From: Streptomyces himastatinicus ATCC 53653
GTDB taxonomy: Bacteria > Actinomycetota > Actinomycetes > Streptomycetales > Streptomycetaceae
Assembly: GCF_000158915.1 (NCBI RefSeq)
Contig: NZ_GG657754.1
Span: forward strand, 9,058,595 to 9,122,594
Direction of reading: 5' to 3'
DNA length: 64,000 nt
Position numbers and translations under genes: made by a program. Of this stretch, positions 41,360 to 51,017 are shown piece after piece; the first letter of the stretch is position 1; the number at the start of each line of letters is the position of its first letter. The notes below the pieces were generated by a model. The model did not search any database. It was given only the letters and a program-made list of their open reading frames with translations, and had not been told where the DNA came from.

Positions 41360-41426
41360 GGTGCGTGAGCTTAGTTGGCCCTGATGCCCGGCCCCACGGA
41401 GGGCCGGGCATCCCGCGGACGAGGAA

Positions 41427-42449
41427 TCAGACGGTGAGCAGGGCCTTGATGGCGCGGCGCTCGTCCATGGCCCGGTACGCCTCGGCGGCCTCGTCGAGCG
41501 GGACGGTGAGGTCGAAGACCTTGCCGGGGTTGATCTTCCGCTGCCAGATCAGGTCGATCAGCTCGGGCAGGTACTGGCGTACCGGGGCCGGGCCGCCGAC
41601 CAAGTGGACCTGGGAGAAGAAGAGTTCCGCGCCGTTGAGGGAGACGTCGTGGTTGACGCCCACGAAGCCGACGTGTCCGCCGGAGCGGGTGCTCCGGATG
41701 GCCTGCTCCATGGACTCCTGGGTGCCGACCGCCTCGACGACGGAGTGGGCGCCCAGACCGCCGGTCAGCTCCTTGATCTTCGCCGCGCCGGCGTCGCCGC
41801 GTTCGGTGACGATGTCGGTGGCGCCGAACTCGCGGGCGAGCCGCTGGCGCGGCTCATGGCGGCTCATCGCGATGATCCGCTCCGCGCCGAGCTGCCGCGC
41901 GGCCAGGACGGCGAGCAGGCCGACCGCGCCGTCGCCGACGACCGCGACCGTCTTGCCCGGCCCGGCCTGGGCGGCCACCGCGCCGAACCATCCGGTGCCC
42001 AGCACGTCGGAGGCGGCCAGCAGGCTCGGGATCAGATCGGCGTCGGGCGTGCCCGGCAGGGGGACGAGGGTGCCGTCGGCGTGGGGGATCAGGGCGCGTT
42101 CGGACTGGGTGCCGACCTCGGCCATGAACACGCGGTGGACGCAGGAGGAGGGGTAGCCGGAGCGGCAGATCTCGCAGGTGCCGCAGGAGGCGACGAACGA
42201 GCCGAGGACGAACTGTCCGGGCTCGACGTTCTCGACCTCGCTGCCCACCTCCTCCACGACGCCCACGTACTCGTGCCCCATCGGCACGGGACCGTCGACG
42301 GAGTCGATACCGCGGTAGGGCCACAGGTCGGAGCCGCAGACGCAGGCCGCCGACAGCCGGATGATCGCATCCGTCGGGGCGGTGATCTTCGGGTCGGCGA
42401 CCTCCTCCACCCGGACGTCGCCGGGAGCGTGCAGGACAGCAGCGCGCAT
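41427..42449 (-). CDS. Zinc-dependent alcohol dehydrogenase (MDR)
   Basis: The 340-aa medium-chain dehydrogenase has the catalytic zinc ligands C37-G-S-D (ACVCGSDLWPYRG) and MGHEYVGVV, structural zinc cysteines in SCGTCEICRSGYPSSC, and the cofactor site VAVVGDGAVGLLAVLAAR. AMSRHEP after the beta-strand favours NADP. It is 35 bp downstream of the MFS gene on the same strand, so one unit is likely, under the divergent XRE regulator. Substrate unknown. Confidence 0.88.
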   Translation of the reverse strand: MRAAVLHAPGDVRVEEVADPKITAPTDAIIRLSAACVCGSDLWPYRGIDSVDGPVPMGHEYVGVVEEVGSEVENVEPGQFVLGSFVASCGTCEICRSGYPSSCVHRVFMAEVGTQSERALIPHADGTLVPLPGTPDADLIPSLLAASDVLGTGWFGAVAAQAGPGKTVAVVGDGAVGLLAVLAARQLGAERIIAMSRHEPRQRLAREFGATDIVTERGDAGAAKIKELTGGLGAHSVVEAVGTQESMEQAIRSTRSGGHVGFVGVNHDVSLNGAELFFSQVHLVGGPAPVRQYLPELIDLIWQRKINPGKVFDLTVPLDEAAEAYRAMDERRAIKALLTV

Positions 42450-42484
42450 GAGGGTTACTCCTAAGGATCAGTGAATAAGGTGGT

Positions 42485-43771
42485 TCAGGTGTTTTCGGGG
42501 TGTGCGGCGGCCGCACGGGCGACGACCGCGCCCGTGGGTCCCGCCGATCGGCGTCGTTGGACGACGGCGATCGCGATCGTGGGGATCAGCGTGAGCGCGG
42601 CGATGGCGGTGCCCACGGCGGCGGGACCCGTGACTCCCAGCGGCGAACCGAGAGCGAGCCCGGCGATCCAGGAGCCGACGGCGGTGCCGAGGTTGAACGC
42701 CGACACGGTCAGCGCGGACCCCAGGGTGGGGGCCCGGCCCGCGAAGCGGACGCCCAGGGAGATCAGCACCGGGTTGGCGCCCAGCCCGAACAGCCCCAGC
42801 AGCGCGACCAGCGCGATCGTGGGCGCGGCGTAACCGGACAGCAGGCAGATCGCCGCCAGCAGGACCGTGGTCGCCGCGGCGGCCACGATCGTCGTCGCGT
42901 ACGGACGGTGGTCTCCCAGACGGCCTCCCACCAGGAAGCCCGCCAGCGCGCCGACACCGAAGCCGCCCAGGACCAGCGGCACCAGACCGGCGGCCAGCTG
43001 GGCCCGGTCGGTCAGCAGCGGCGAGACGTAGGTGTACGTCGAGAGCACACCGCCGGTCGTGGTCGCGCAGGCCGCCAGCGCCAGCCACAGGCGCCCCGAG
43101 CGCAGAGCGGACAGCTCGGTACGGACCGAGACCGCCTCGTGCACGGAGGCATCGCGCGGAACGTGGCGGCCGATGAGCGCCATGGCGGCCACCACGAGGG
43201 CGGCGAGCGCCCAGAACGGTCCCCGCCACCCCATGAGCTGCCCGGCGAAGGCGCCGAGCGGCACACCGACGACATTGGCGAGCATCGCACCGGCACCCAC
43301 GACGCCCAGGGCGCGGGAGCCCGCGGCGGGACCGGCGGCACGGGAAGCCACCACGTTGGCCACGGCCCAGAACGCGCCGGTCGCCAGCGCCGTCAGGAAC
43401 CGCGCCGCCAGCAGCACCGCGAAGCCGGTGCCGAGCGCCACGACGACATGCCCGGCCGCGAACACGCCCAGGGCCAGGACCAGCGTCGACCGTCTGGGCA
43501 GCCGCAGCGTCAGCATCGCCATCAGCGGCGCGCCGACGATCATCCCGACCGCGAAGACCGTGATCAGCAGCCCGGCCCGCGCCACGCTGATCCGTACATC
43601 GCCCGCGATCTCCGGCAGCAGGCCCGCCACCACGAACTCGGTCGTGCCCATCAGGAACGTGCCCAGGGCGAGCACGTACACGACGAGCGGAAGCCGGGTG
43701 GGCGGATTCTCGCGGTCACCGACGTCTCGTACGTCGGCGGGGGCGTGGAGGGTTCCTCCTCGCGTGGTCAT
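42485..43771 (-). CDS. MFS drug exporter (Cmx/AraJ-type, DHA1)
   Basis: The 428-aa, 12-span protein has LPLVVYVLALGTFLMGTTEFVVAGLLPEIAGDV at its start in family order, GAPLMAMLTLRLPRRSTLVL as the loop-2 signature, and ALGVVGAGAMLANVVGVPLGAFAGQLMGWR as antiporter motif C. This matches chloramphenicol-resistance and AraJ/YdhP-type exporters. The ATG at 43771 has GGAGA 8 nt upstream. It is divergent from an XRE/MmyB regulator. May export a toxic compound or metabolite. Confidence 0.86.
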   Translation of the reverse strand: MTTRGGTLHAPADVRDVGDRENPPTRLPLVVYVLALGTFLMGTTEFVVAGLLPEIAGDVRISVARAGLLITVFAVGMIVGAPLMAMLTLRLPRRSTLVLALGVFAAGHVVVALGTGFAVLLAARFLTALATGAFWAVANVVASRAAGPAAGSRALGVVGAGAMLANVVGVPLGAFAGQLMGWRGPFWALAALVVAAMALIGRHVPRDASVHEAVSVRTELSALRSGRLWLALAACATTTGGVLSTYTYVSPLLTDRAQLAAGLVPLVLGGFGVGALAGFLVGGRLGDHRPYATTIVAAAATTVLLAAICLLSGYAAPTIALVALLGLFGLGANPVLISLGVRFAGRAPTLGSALTVSAFNLGTAVGSWIAGLALGSPLGVTGPAAVGTAIAALTLIPTIAIAVVQRRRSAGPTGAVVARAAAAHPENT

Positions 43772-43854
43772 ACATCGTCTCCGCAGCGGATCGAACTTCA
43801 TGGTGCGCACCCCACGAAACCCCTCCTGTCGCAGGCGTGGGAGGCCGCGTTTAT

Positions 43855-43877
43855 GGGGGGTACAAGCTCAACCCCCC
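43855..43877. promoter_or_regulatory. GGGGGGT-N9-ACCCCCC inverted repeat
   Basis: A 7-bp perfect inverted repeat 33 bp before the XRE-regulator start and 83 bp before the divergent exporter start. Likely the regulator's operator, controlling both directions. Confidence 0.5.
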
Positions 43878-43909
43878 TCCGCCGGGATCCGGGCCGTAGC
43901 GTGGAAGGC

Positions 43910-44818
43910 ATGGAACACCGCTCCGACAACCGCGCCGACATCCGTGACTTCCTCTCCCGTCGGCGCGCCCAGCTCACCCCGGAGCAGGTCGGGCTGCCCA
44001 CCAGCGCCCGGCGCCGGGTGCCCGGGCTGCGCCGCGAGGAGGTCGCGGTCCTCGCGGGGGTGAGCACGGAGTGGTACACCCGGCTGGAGAAGGGCCACAT
44101 CAGCGGCGTGTCCGAGGACGTCCTCGACGCGGTGGCCCGCACCCTCCAGCTGAGCGAGGACGAACGCACCTACCTGTTCGACCTGGCCAAGGCCGCCCAG
44201 CCCAGGCCCGCGGCCCGGCGCCGCCGCAAGGCCGTCGAGGTCCCGCCCCGTGTCCAGTGGCTGCTCGACTCCATGACCCTGTCCGCGGCGTTCGTCAGCA
44301 ACGGCCGCCTGGACATGGTGGCCACCAACGCGCTCGCCCGCGCCCTGTTCGCGCCGATGTTCCACAGCGACACCACGGACGAGCGCGGTCGCCCCAACTT
44401 CGCCCGGTTCTACTTCCTCGACCGCGGCTCACACGACTTCGTCGACAACTGGGACGACGGCGCCGAGATCACCGTCGCGCTGCTGCGTGCCGAGGCGGGG
44501 AGGTTCCCCAACGACAAGGCGCTGCGCGAGCTGGTCGGCGAACTGTCCACGGTCAGCGCCGAGTTCCGCACCCGGTGGGCCGCCCACAACGTGCGCATCC
44601 ACCACGGCGGCGTCAAACGCTTCCACCACCCCGACGCGGGTCCCCTGGAACTCACCTACCAGCCGCTGAACCTGCCCATGTCCGCCCACGAGGCACACTC
44701 CCTGACCATCTACACCGCCGAGCCCGGCACCGCGGACGAGGACCGGCTCAAGCTCCTCGCCAGCTGGGCGGCGACCCGATCCGAGGCAGCGGGCTCTCCC
44801 GCGGACAGGGACCTCTAG
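43910..44818 (+). CDS. XRE-family regulator with MmyB-like ligand-binding domain
   Basis: The 302-aa protein has an N-terminal helix-turn-helix (residues ~10-85: RRRVPGLRREEVAVLAGVSTEWYTRLEKG) and a C-terminal MmyB domain (from ~110: VQWLLDSMTLSAAFVSNGRLDMVATNALARALF, later HHPDAGPLELTYQPL). This family is common in Streptomyces and typically controls an adjacent redox or efflux gene. It is divergent from the MFS-ADH pair. Some members bind fatty acids. GTGGAAGG precedes the ATG at 43910. Confidence 0.9.
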   Translation: MEHRSDNRADIRDFLSRRRAQLTPEQVGLPTSARRRVPGLRREEVAVLAGVSTEWYTRLEKGHISGVSEDVLDAVARTLQLSEDERTYLFDLAKAAQPRPAARRRRKAVEVPPRVQWLLDSMTLSAAFVSNGRLDMVATNALARALFAPMFHSDTTDERGRPNFARFYFLDRGSHDFVDNWDDGAEITVALLRAEAGRFPNDKALRELVGELSTVSAEFRTRWAAHNVRIHHGGVKRFHHPDAGPLELTYQPLNLPMSAHEAHSLTIYTAEPGTADEDRLKLLASWAATRSEAAGSPADRDL

Positions 44819-44961
44819 GCGCTTCAGGGCCCGGGCCGTGGGTATGTGTTCCCGGAACGCCGCGCACCAGGAACCGCGCCCGCCCCATCGCTCACTCCGC
44901 TCCACGTGTCACCGTCGTGCACCGCCGCCGTACGCCATGCCACGCCACGGAGGAGATGTCC

Positions 44962-47004
44962 ATGCGCCGTAGCTCAGGTCCAGTGGCCGCCGTGATCGCG
45001 TTCCTCACCTTCTTCGGGCTGCTGCTGCCCACCGGCGCCACCGCCGCCACCGATGCCAGGGCCGTCGGCCCGTTGCCGTCCGTCGTCCCGCGCCCGCAGG
45101 AGATGGCCCGGCTGGGCCCCGACGTCAGGGTGCCCGCCGAGGTGCGCGTGGTCTACGGCGACGGGGTGGACCAACCCACGCGCGAACTTGTCGCCTCCGT
45201 CTTACGCCGGGCCGGGGCGCGGCATCTGCGGGGCGGTTCCGGGCCGGGGCTGACGGTGACCGTCGGGCGGCTCGCCGACGCGCCGGTCGCGAAGGCGCTG
45301 CGGGCCGCCGGGGGCCGGGCGCCCGCGGAACTGCCAGCGGAGGGGTACGCGCTCGCCGCGCGCGGCCGCGCGGTGGCGCTCGCGGGCGCGGACGCCGACG
45401 GGACGTACTACGCGGCGCAGACGCTGCGTCAGCTGGTCACCGGCAGCCGAACCGGCAGGGCGATCGCCTCGGTGGCGGTCGTGGACCATCCGCTGATGCC
45501 GCTGCGCGGGGTGATCGAGGGGTTCTACGGAAGCCCGTGGACCCACGCCGAGCGCATGGACCAGCTGGCGTTCTACGGGGACGTCAAGATGAACACGTAC
45601 GTCTACGCGCCCAAGGACGACCCGTACCACCGGGAGAAGTGGCGCGAGCCGTACCCGGCCGACAAGCTCGCCCAGCTCGGTGAGCTGGTCCGGCAGGCCA
45701 TCGGCCACCACGTACGGTTCACCTTCGCGCTGTCCCCCGGCAATTCCCTCTGCTACAGCGATCCCGCCGAGTTCACGGCGCTCCAGGCCAAGCTGGGGGC
45801 GCTGTACGACCTCGGGGTGCGCAGCTTCTCGGTGCCGCTGGACGACATCAGCTACACCCGGTGGAACTGCGCCGCCGACCGCGCCGCCTACGGCGAGCCC
45901 TCGCAGCGGGCCGCGGGCGAGGCGCAGGCCGATCTGCTGAACCGGGTGCAGAAGGAGTTCCTGGACACCCGCGAGGGCACCGCACCGCTCCAGACGGTGC
46001 CGACCGAGTACGGCGACGTCACCGATACCGCGTACAAGAAGGCCCTGCGCGAGCGGCTGGACCCGCGGGTCGAGGTCATGTGGACCGGCACCGATGTGGT
46101 GCCGCCGCGGATCACCGTGGCCGACGCCACGCGGGCCGCCGGGGTGTGGGGGCGCAAGGTGTTCGTCTGGGACAACTACCCCGTCAACGACTACGGCCAG
46201 GCCGAGGGCCGACTGCTGCTCGCCCCGTACGACGCCCGGGAGTCCGGTCTGCACCAGCAGCTCTCCGGTCTGGTCCTCAACCCGATGAACCAGGCCGCCG
46301 CCAGCAAGGTCGCCCTGTTCGGCGGGGCGGACTTCGCGTGGAACGACACCGCGTACGACCCGGACCGCACCTGGCGGACCGCCGCCGCGTATCTGGCCGG
46401 GGACGATCCGGACGCGGCCACCGTGTCCGCGCTGCTCGCCTTCTTCGACACCCAGCACCTCGCGCCCACCTTCGGTGACGAACCCTGGCAGCCCCAGGCG
46501 CCCGAACTGGCCGCCCGGCTGGCCCGGTTCCGCACCGACTGGGACGCCGGACGGCAGCGGGCGGCGCTGAACGCCCTGCGCCCCTCCGCGGCGCTGCTGG
46601 CCACCGCGCCGGCCACCATCAGGGCGGACGTGGCCGACCGCGGCTTCGTGGCGGACTCCGCGCCCTGGCTGGACGCGCTGGCGCTGTGGGGCCGCGCGTA
46701 CGTACGCACCCTGGACGCGCTGGGCGCCCGGCTCGACGGCGACACCCAGCGGGCGCGGCGGTGGTTCGCCGAGGCGTCTTCGCTGGCCGCGCGGGCGGGG
46801 CGGATCCGCACCATCCCGGGCGAGACCCGCCCCGAGGGCCCGGTCCGCGTCGCCGACGGAGTGCTCGACACCTTCATCGCGGCCGCGCCCGGACTCGGGG
46901 GCCGCCTGCCGGCGATGAGTTCCGCCGGGCCGCGAGTCTCTACTGGTGAGCACCGGAGCACGCCGTACGCTGCCCGGCACGAGACACCGCGGAGGACACC
47001 ATGA
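44962..47004 (+). CDS. Secreted GH84-family beta-N-acetylglucosaminidase, TTA-containing
   Basis: The 680-aa protein has a Sec signal peptide (to ~30, GATAATDARA). An N-terminal GH20b-like domain follows (PLPSVVPRPQEM to VVDHPLMPLRG). The GH84 catalytic barrel begins GVIEGFYGSPWTHAERMDQLAFYG and holds the double-Asp motif SVPLDDISYT, the general acid pair of O-GlcNAcase-type enzymes. A helical domain ends it. It cleaves terminal N-acetylglucosamine from glycans. The ATG at 44962 is chosen, as that at 44956 abuts the GGAGG. Codon 81 is TTA (45202). Its stop overlaps an ATG at 47001. Confidence 0.88.
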   Translation: MRRSSGPVAAVIAFLTFFGLLLPTGATAATDARAVGPLPSVVPRPQEMARLGPDVRVPAEVRVVYGDGVDQPTRELVASVLRRAGARHLRGGSGPGLTVTVGRLADAPVAKALRAAGGRAPAELPAEGYALAARGRAVALAGADADGTYYAAQTLRQLVTGSRTGRAIASVAVVDHPLMPLRGVIEGFYGSPWTHAERMDQLAFYGDVKMNTYVYAPKDDPYHREKWREPYPADKLAQLGELVRQAIGHHVRFTFALSPGNSLCYSDPAEFTALQAKLGALYDLGVRSFSVPLDDISYTRWNCAADRAAYGEPSQRAAGEAQADLLNRVQKEFLDTREGTAPLQTVPTEYGDVTDTAYKKALRERLDPRVEVMWTGTDVVPPRITVADATRAAGVWGRKVFVWDNYPVNDYGQAEGRLLLAPYDARESGLHQQLSGLVLNPMNQAAASKVALFGGADFAWNDTAYDPDRTWRTAAAYLAGDDPDAATVSALLAFFDTQHLAPTFGDEPWQPQAPELAARLARFRTDWDAGRQRAALNALRPSAALLATAPATIRADVADRGFVADSAPWLDALALWGRAYVRTLDALGARLDGDTQRARRWFAEASSLAARAGRIRTIPGETRPEGPVRVADGVLDTFIAAAPGLGGRLPAMSSAGPRVSTGEHRSTPYAARHETPRRTP

Positions 47005-47160
47005 CGACCACGCCCGGGCAACGCGAGCAGCGACCTCCCCGGCAAGCCGCCCGTCGTCGACCTGGCCACCTGGCAGGCGGCGCGGGCGGACCTGCTGGTC
47101 CGCGAGAAGGCGCACACCCGGGAGGGCGACGCGATCGCCGCGGCCCGGCGGCGGCTGCCG

Positions 47161-47820
47161 ATGGTCGAGCTGGACGGCACGGTCGAGGTCACCGGCACCG
47201 ACGGGCGGCCGGTCCCGTTCCTCGACCTGTTCCAGGGCCGCGACGAACTCGTGGTCTACCAGCACATGTGGTACGACGGCGCACCGCACCAGGGGCAGTG
47301 CGAGGGCTGCACCACCACGGCCTGGCATGTGCGGGACGCCGTCTACCTCAACGCCCGGGGCGTCTCGTTCGCCGTCCTGACCTCGGGCCCGTGGGACGAG
47401 GTGGCTCGCTACGTGGAGTTCATGGGCTACACCCAGCCCTGGTACTCGGTGCGGGGCGTGGAGGCGCCGGTCGGCGGCGAGATGGGGCACCTCGCGTGTT
47501 TCCTGCGCGACGGCGACCGGGTGTTCCTCACCTACTCCACGACGGGCCGTGGCAACGAGCGGGTCAACGGCTCCCTCGGCCTGCTCGACATGACGCCCTA
47601 CGGTCGCGGGGAAGCATGGGAGGACAACCCCGAGGGCCGGTCCGTGATCGGCGATGTCCGCGAGGGGCACCCGGCCGTGGGCGGTCAGGCGTGCTGGTCC
47701 TGGCGCACGGACGCCGACGGGAACGCCACCTGGGGACCGACCAGCCGTCCCGTACCGCAGTGGACCCGCCCCGGCGCGACCCCCGTGGAGACCCTCGGAC
47801 GGCAGGGCGACCACCACTGA
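47161..47820 (+). CDS. DUF899 thioredoxin-like protein, N-terminus out of frame
   Basis: The 219-aa open frame is a DUF899 protein (FLDLFQGRDELVVYQHMWYDG, QCEGCTTTAWHVRD, LACFLRDGDRVFLTYSTTGRG). Upstream in the same frame, with no start codon, is the rest of the family's N-terminus, LPGKPPVVDLATWQAARADL and REKAHTREGDAIAAARRRLP. The ATG at 47001 that should begin the gene is in another frame; dropping one base near 47019 joins MTTTPG to it. So the full gene is 47001-47820 with a one-base insertion, or a sequencing error. As written, translation can only begin at 47161, without ~53 residues. Function of the family is unknown; the fold suggests redox activity. Confidence 0.72.
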   Translation: MVELDGTVEVTGTDGRPVPFLDLFQGRDELVVYQHMWYDGAPHQGQCEGCTTTAWHVRDAVYLNARGVSFAVLTSGPWDEVARYVEFMGYTQPWYSVRGVEAPVGGEMGHLACFLRDGDRVFLTYSTTGRGNERVNGSLGLLDMTPYGRGEAWEDNPEGRSVIGDVREGHPAVGGQACWSWRTDADGNATWGPTSRPVPQWTRPGATPVETLGRQGDHH

Positions 47821-47830
47821 CCCCCGGCTC

Positions 47831-49024
47831 TCAGAGGGACACGGGAAGTGCGGACAGACAGCGGCTCCGCGGTGAGACGAACCACCGCAGCTCGTCCGGG
47901 GAACCGATCAGCGATACGTCGGGGAACCGCCGCAGCAACGAGGTCACCGCGACGCTGTTCTCCAGCCGGGCCAGCGCCGCGCCGGGGCAGTAGTGGGGCC
48001 CGTGCCCGAAGGCGAGATGCGGGTTGTCCTTCCGGTGGGGGTCGAAGACTGACGGATCCTCGAAGCGCTCCGGGGCGCGGTTGGCCGACGCCCAGGAGAG
48101 CCAGACGCGGTCCCCGGTCGCCACGTCGGTGCCCCCGATCCGCAGGTCGTGGGTGGCGAAGCGGCGAACCGCGAGCATGGTGGGCGAGTTCCAGCGCAGT
48201 GCCTCCTCGGTCAGCGCGTGCGGGGGCAGTTCCCCGGAGGCGAAGGCGGCCCGGTGCGCCGGGTGGGTGAGCAGCGCCATGACGGTGGTGGCGATCAGGC
48301 TTCCGGTGTTGTGGTAGCCGCCGAAGAGCAGCAGGAAGGCCATGGCCACCAGCTCGTCGGCGCTGAGCCGGTCGTCGTTCTCCTGGGCGAGGACGAGTTC
48401 CGACAGGAGGTCGTCCGCGGGGTGTTCCCGCTTGCGGTCGATCAGGGTGACGAGGAAGCGATGCATGTGCCGCATGGCTTCCCGGGACTGCTGGGCGGCT
48501 CGGGGATCCGGGCTGAGCAGGGTGTTCGTCCACTCCCGGAAGTCGGGCCTGCTGCCCGGGGGAATGCCGAGCACACGGCAGATGACCTCCATGGACAGCG
48601 GCATGGCGAAGTCGGCCACGACATCGGCGCGTGGGCGGGACGCCATCCGGTGCAGGAGCTGGTCGGTGATCTCCTGGACGTCGTCGCGCAGCAGCCGGGT
48701 GCGGCGGGCGGTGAACGCTCCGTTCACCAGCCGCCGGAGCCGGGCGTGGTCCGCGGCGTCCCTGTTGAGAAGGTGACTGTCCAGTTCGGGCGGCAGGGAC
48801 GCCCCGTCCCGGCCGCCCGTCCGGGCATGCCGCTTGTCGAGCGACAGCGCGGGGTTCATGGCCGCGTCGCGCACCTGCTGGTATCCGGTGACGAGATGGA
48901 GTGGGGCACCGTCCGCCGCGACGGCCCGGTGGACGGTGCCGTCACGCCTCAGGGCCGTGTAGGAGGCGTGCGGATCCGAGAAGAAGCGCTCGTCGAGGAG
49001 GACGGGATCCGGTAAGGACGACAT
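47831..49024 (-). CDS. Cytochrome P450, TTA-containing
   Basis: The 397-aa bacterial P450 has the I-helix FLLLFGGYHNTGSL (the acid-alcohol pair region reads HNT), ExxR in EEALRW, and the heme-binding loop AFGHGPHYCPGAALARLE with its cysteine. Class I, so it would use ferredoxin; none is nearby. Codon 4 is TTA (49015-49013), again a bldA-type codon near the start. It is convergent with the DUF899 gene and divergent from rutA. Substrate not predictable; a secondary-metabolite role is possible. Confidence 0.9.
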   Translation of the reverse strand: MSSLPDPVLLDERFFSDPHASYTALRRDGTVHRAVAADGAPLHLVTGYQQVRDAAMNPALSLDKRHARTGGRDGASLPPELDSHLLNRDAADHARLRRLVNGAFTARRTRLLRDDVQEITDQLLHRMASRPRADVVADFAMPLSMEVICRVLGIPPGSRPDFREWTNTLLSPDPRAAQQSREAMRHMHRFLVTLIDRKREHPADDLLSELVLAQENDDRLSADELVAMAFLLLFGGYHNTGSLIATTVMALLTHPAHRAAFASGELPPHALTEEALRWNSPTMLAVRRFATHDLRIGGTDVATGDRVWLSWASANRAPERFEDPSVFDPHRKDNPHLAFGHGPHYCPGAALARLENSVAVTSLLRRFPDVSLIGSPDELRWFVSPRSRCLSALPVSL

Positions 49025-49188
49025 GTGGGGGCTCCGTGGGTGTCACGTGGTGTCGGTCATGATCGTGCCACGAACGCCGTCGTCGGCGAGGCGGACTTGA
49101 TCATGGCCCGGCATCGCGTGGCACGGTTGCAGCTCCGGATCACACACAGGATCACACCGGATCACCAACGGGATCGTTCAGGAGCGGC

Positions 49189-50253
49189 ATGGACATCGGC
49201 GTCTTCATCCCCATCGGCAACAACGGCTGGCTCATCTCGAAGAGTTCTCCGCAGTACATGCCGTCCTTCGAGCTGAACAAGGCCATCGTGCAGAAGGCCG
49301 AGGAGCACGGTCTCGACTTCGCCCTGTCGATGATCAAACTCAAGGGGTTCGGCGGCGAGACCGAGTTCTGGGACCACTGCCTGGAGTCGTTCACGCTGAT
49401 GGCGGGCCTGGCCGCGGTGACGGAGCGGATCAAGCTGTACGCCTCGACACCGATCCTCGCCCTGCACCCGGCGATCACCGCGCGCATGGCCACGACGGTC
49501 GACTCGATCGCCCCCGGCCGGTTCGGCGTCAACATCGTCACCGGCTGGGCGCCCGGCGAGTACTCCCAGATGGGCCTGTGGCCCGGGGACGACCACTTCG
49601 GCAACCGCTACGACCGGGCCGCGGAGTACGTCACCGTGATGAAGGAGCTGTGGCACGACGGGGTCAGCAACTTCAAGGGCGAGTTCTACACCCTGGACGA
49701 CTGTGTGCTGTCCCCCGGTCCGGCGAACGGCCACATCGACATCGTCGCCGCCGGGCAGAGCAACACCGGCATGAAGTTCTCCGCCGAGCACGCCGAGTAC
49801 AACTTCATCCTGGGAAGCGGCGTCAACACCCCGCTCGCGCTCTCGGACACCACGGCCACCCTCGTGGAGGCGGCGCGCGAGACCGGCCGCGACGTCGGAG
49901 CCCTCTCGCTGTTCATGGTCATCGCGGACGAGACCGACGAGGCCGCCCAGGCGAAGTGGAAGGACTACCACGACAACGCCGACCACGCGGCGCTGGCGTA
50001 CATGGCGGGGGAGACGGCCACGGACACGACCTCCGAAGGCTCCTCGACCGCCAGGACCATCTCGCTGCCCGAGGGCGCCGTGAACTTCAACATGGGCACG
50101 CTCGTCGGCTCGTACGAAACCGTCGCGGCGATGCTCGACGAGGTCGCCGGGGTCACCGGCACCAAGGGGATCATGCTGGTGTTCGACGACTTCCTCGAGG
50201 GCATCGAGAACTTCGGTACGCGCATCCAGCCGCTGATGCGGTCCCGGTCGTGA
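49189..50253 (+). CDS. rutA: RutA-type flavin-dependent pyrimidine oxygenase/LLM monooxygenase
   Basis: The 354-aa luciferase-like flavin monooxygenase follows E. coli RutA almost end to end: [76 protein letters not shown], and [19 protein letters not shown]. RutA opens the uracil ring with a flavin-peroxide. No rutB, C, D, F or G-like gene is next to it; neighbours are a P450 and a CGNR regulator. It may work on another N-heterocycle or amide. Start is the ATG at 49189. Confidence 0.87.
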   Translation: MDIGVFIPIGNNGWLISKSSPQYMPSFELNKAIVQKAEEHGLDFALSMIKLKGFGGETEFWDHCLESFTLMAGLAAVTERIKLYASTPILALHPAITARMATTVDSIAPGRFGVNIVTGWAPGEYSQMGLWPGDDHFGNRYDRAAEYVTVMKELWHDGVSNFKGEFYTLDDCVLSPGPANGHIDIVAAGQSNTGMKFSAEHAEYNFILGSGVNTPLALSDTTATLVEAARETGRDVGALSLFMVIADETDEAAQAKWKDYHDNADHAALAYMAGETATDTTSEGSSTARTISLPEGAVNFNMGTLVGSYETVAAMLDEVAGVTGTKGIMLVFDDFLEGIENFGTRIQPLMRSRS

Positions 50254-50359
50254 CCAGGGCAGGGCGAGAATGACCGCGGCGGTGTCGTTCTGGTCATCCC
50301 CGGACTCCCGGTTTCCAGCAAGGTCGTGATGCCTGAGCTGTCCATCGGGAGATCGGTCA

Positions 50360-50935
50360 TCACCCCGCTGATCCGGGGTTCTTGCGCTGGTTGGCATAGA
50401 AGCGCGCCTTCTTCTGACGATTCCCGCACGTGTTCATGTCACACCATTTGCGGGTGCGACTCTGGCTGGTGTCGAAGAAGGCGGCTTGGCAGGTCGGTGA
50501 CGCGCACAAGGCCAATTTCCCGTCTCGTTCGCCCGCGATGATGCTGATCGCGTCGGCGGCGATCACGCTGAGGGCATCTTCCACGCAGGAAGCCGGGCTG
50601 AGCCGCCATCGCCGCTCACCCTCGGGCGTCAGGATCGCCGCGGCCCGACCCTGAACGCTGTAGTCATTGATGACCTGGACAGCGGACGCAGGGAGAGCGT
50701 CCTGGAGCGCGGCCGCTGTCGCGGCGGCGTGAATCGACTCCCTCAGTTCCCGGGCGAGGTCGAGCTGGGCAGTGGTGCAGGACGCCACGGCGAGGTCGTT
50801 CACCGCCAGCCAGTCGACCAGTCGGTGCGGCGTGGGAATGCGCTCCACAGCGTCGCCATGCCGCTCCGAGAGGGTCCCCGTGAAGCTGGTCGCGAGCACC
50901 TTGCCGAGGCGGAAGTCAGGAAATCCAGCACGCAT
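50360..50935 (-). CDS. CGNR zinc-finger transcriptional regulator
   Basis: The 191-aa protein has an N-terminal ABATE stress-ligand domain (FRLGKVLATSFTGTLSERHGDAVERIPTP) and the C-terminal zinc finger LCASPTCQAAFFDTSQSRTRKWCDMNTCGNRQKKARFY with the CGNR signature. It is divergent from an epoxide hydrolase, and two matching operators lie in the 82-bp gap. It is likely a repressor of itself and of the hydrolase, released by the hydrolase substrate or product (inference). Confidence 0.88.
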   Translation of the reverse strand: MRAGFPDFRLGKVLATSFTGTLSERHGDAVERIPTPHRLVDWLAVNDLAVASCTTAQLDLARELRESIHAAATAAALQDALPASAVQVINDYSVQGRAAAILTPEGERRWRLSPASCVEDALSVIAADAISIIAGERDGKLALCASPTCQAAFFDTSQSRTRKWCDMNTCGNRQKKARFYANQRKNPGSAG

Positions 50936-50937
50936 GG

Positions 50938-50996
50938 AACCACCTTAGGGGGTTGCGGCGTGGCTCGGAGCACTGCTAGAACCGTCTTAGGCGGTT
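50938..50996. promoter_or_regulatory. Two AACC-N2-CTTAGG-N-GGTT operators, 42 bp apart
   Basis: Two copies at 50938-50954 and 50980-50996; the second has perfect GAACCG/CGGTTC arms. Centres are 42 bp apart, four helical turns, so both lie on one DNA face. They flank the starts of the CGNR gene and the epoxide-hydrolase gene. Confidence 0.75.
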
Positions 50997-51017
50997 CCAC
51001 GATGGCCAGGAGGTCTC

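Noticed and set aside
45202-47817. 871-codon minus-strand frame opposite the GH84 gene
   Set aside because: Antisense shadow; the plus strand encodes a complete GH84 enzyme with signal peptide and active site.
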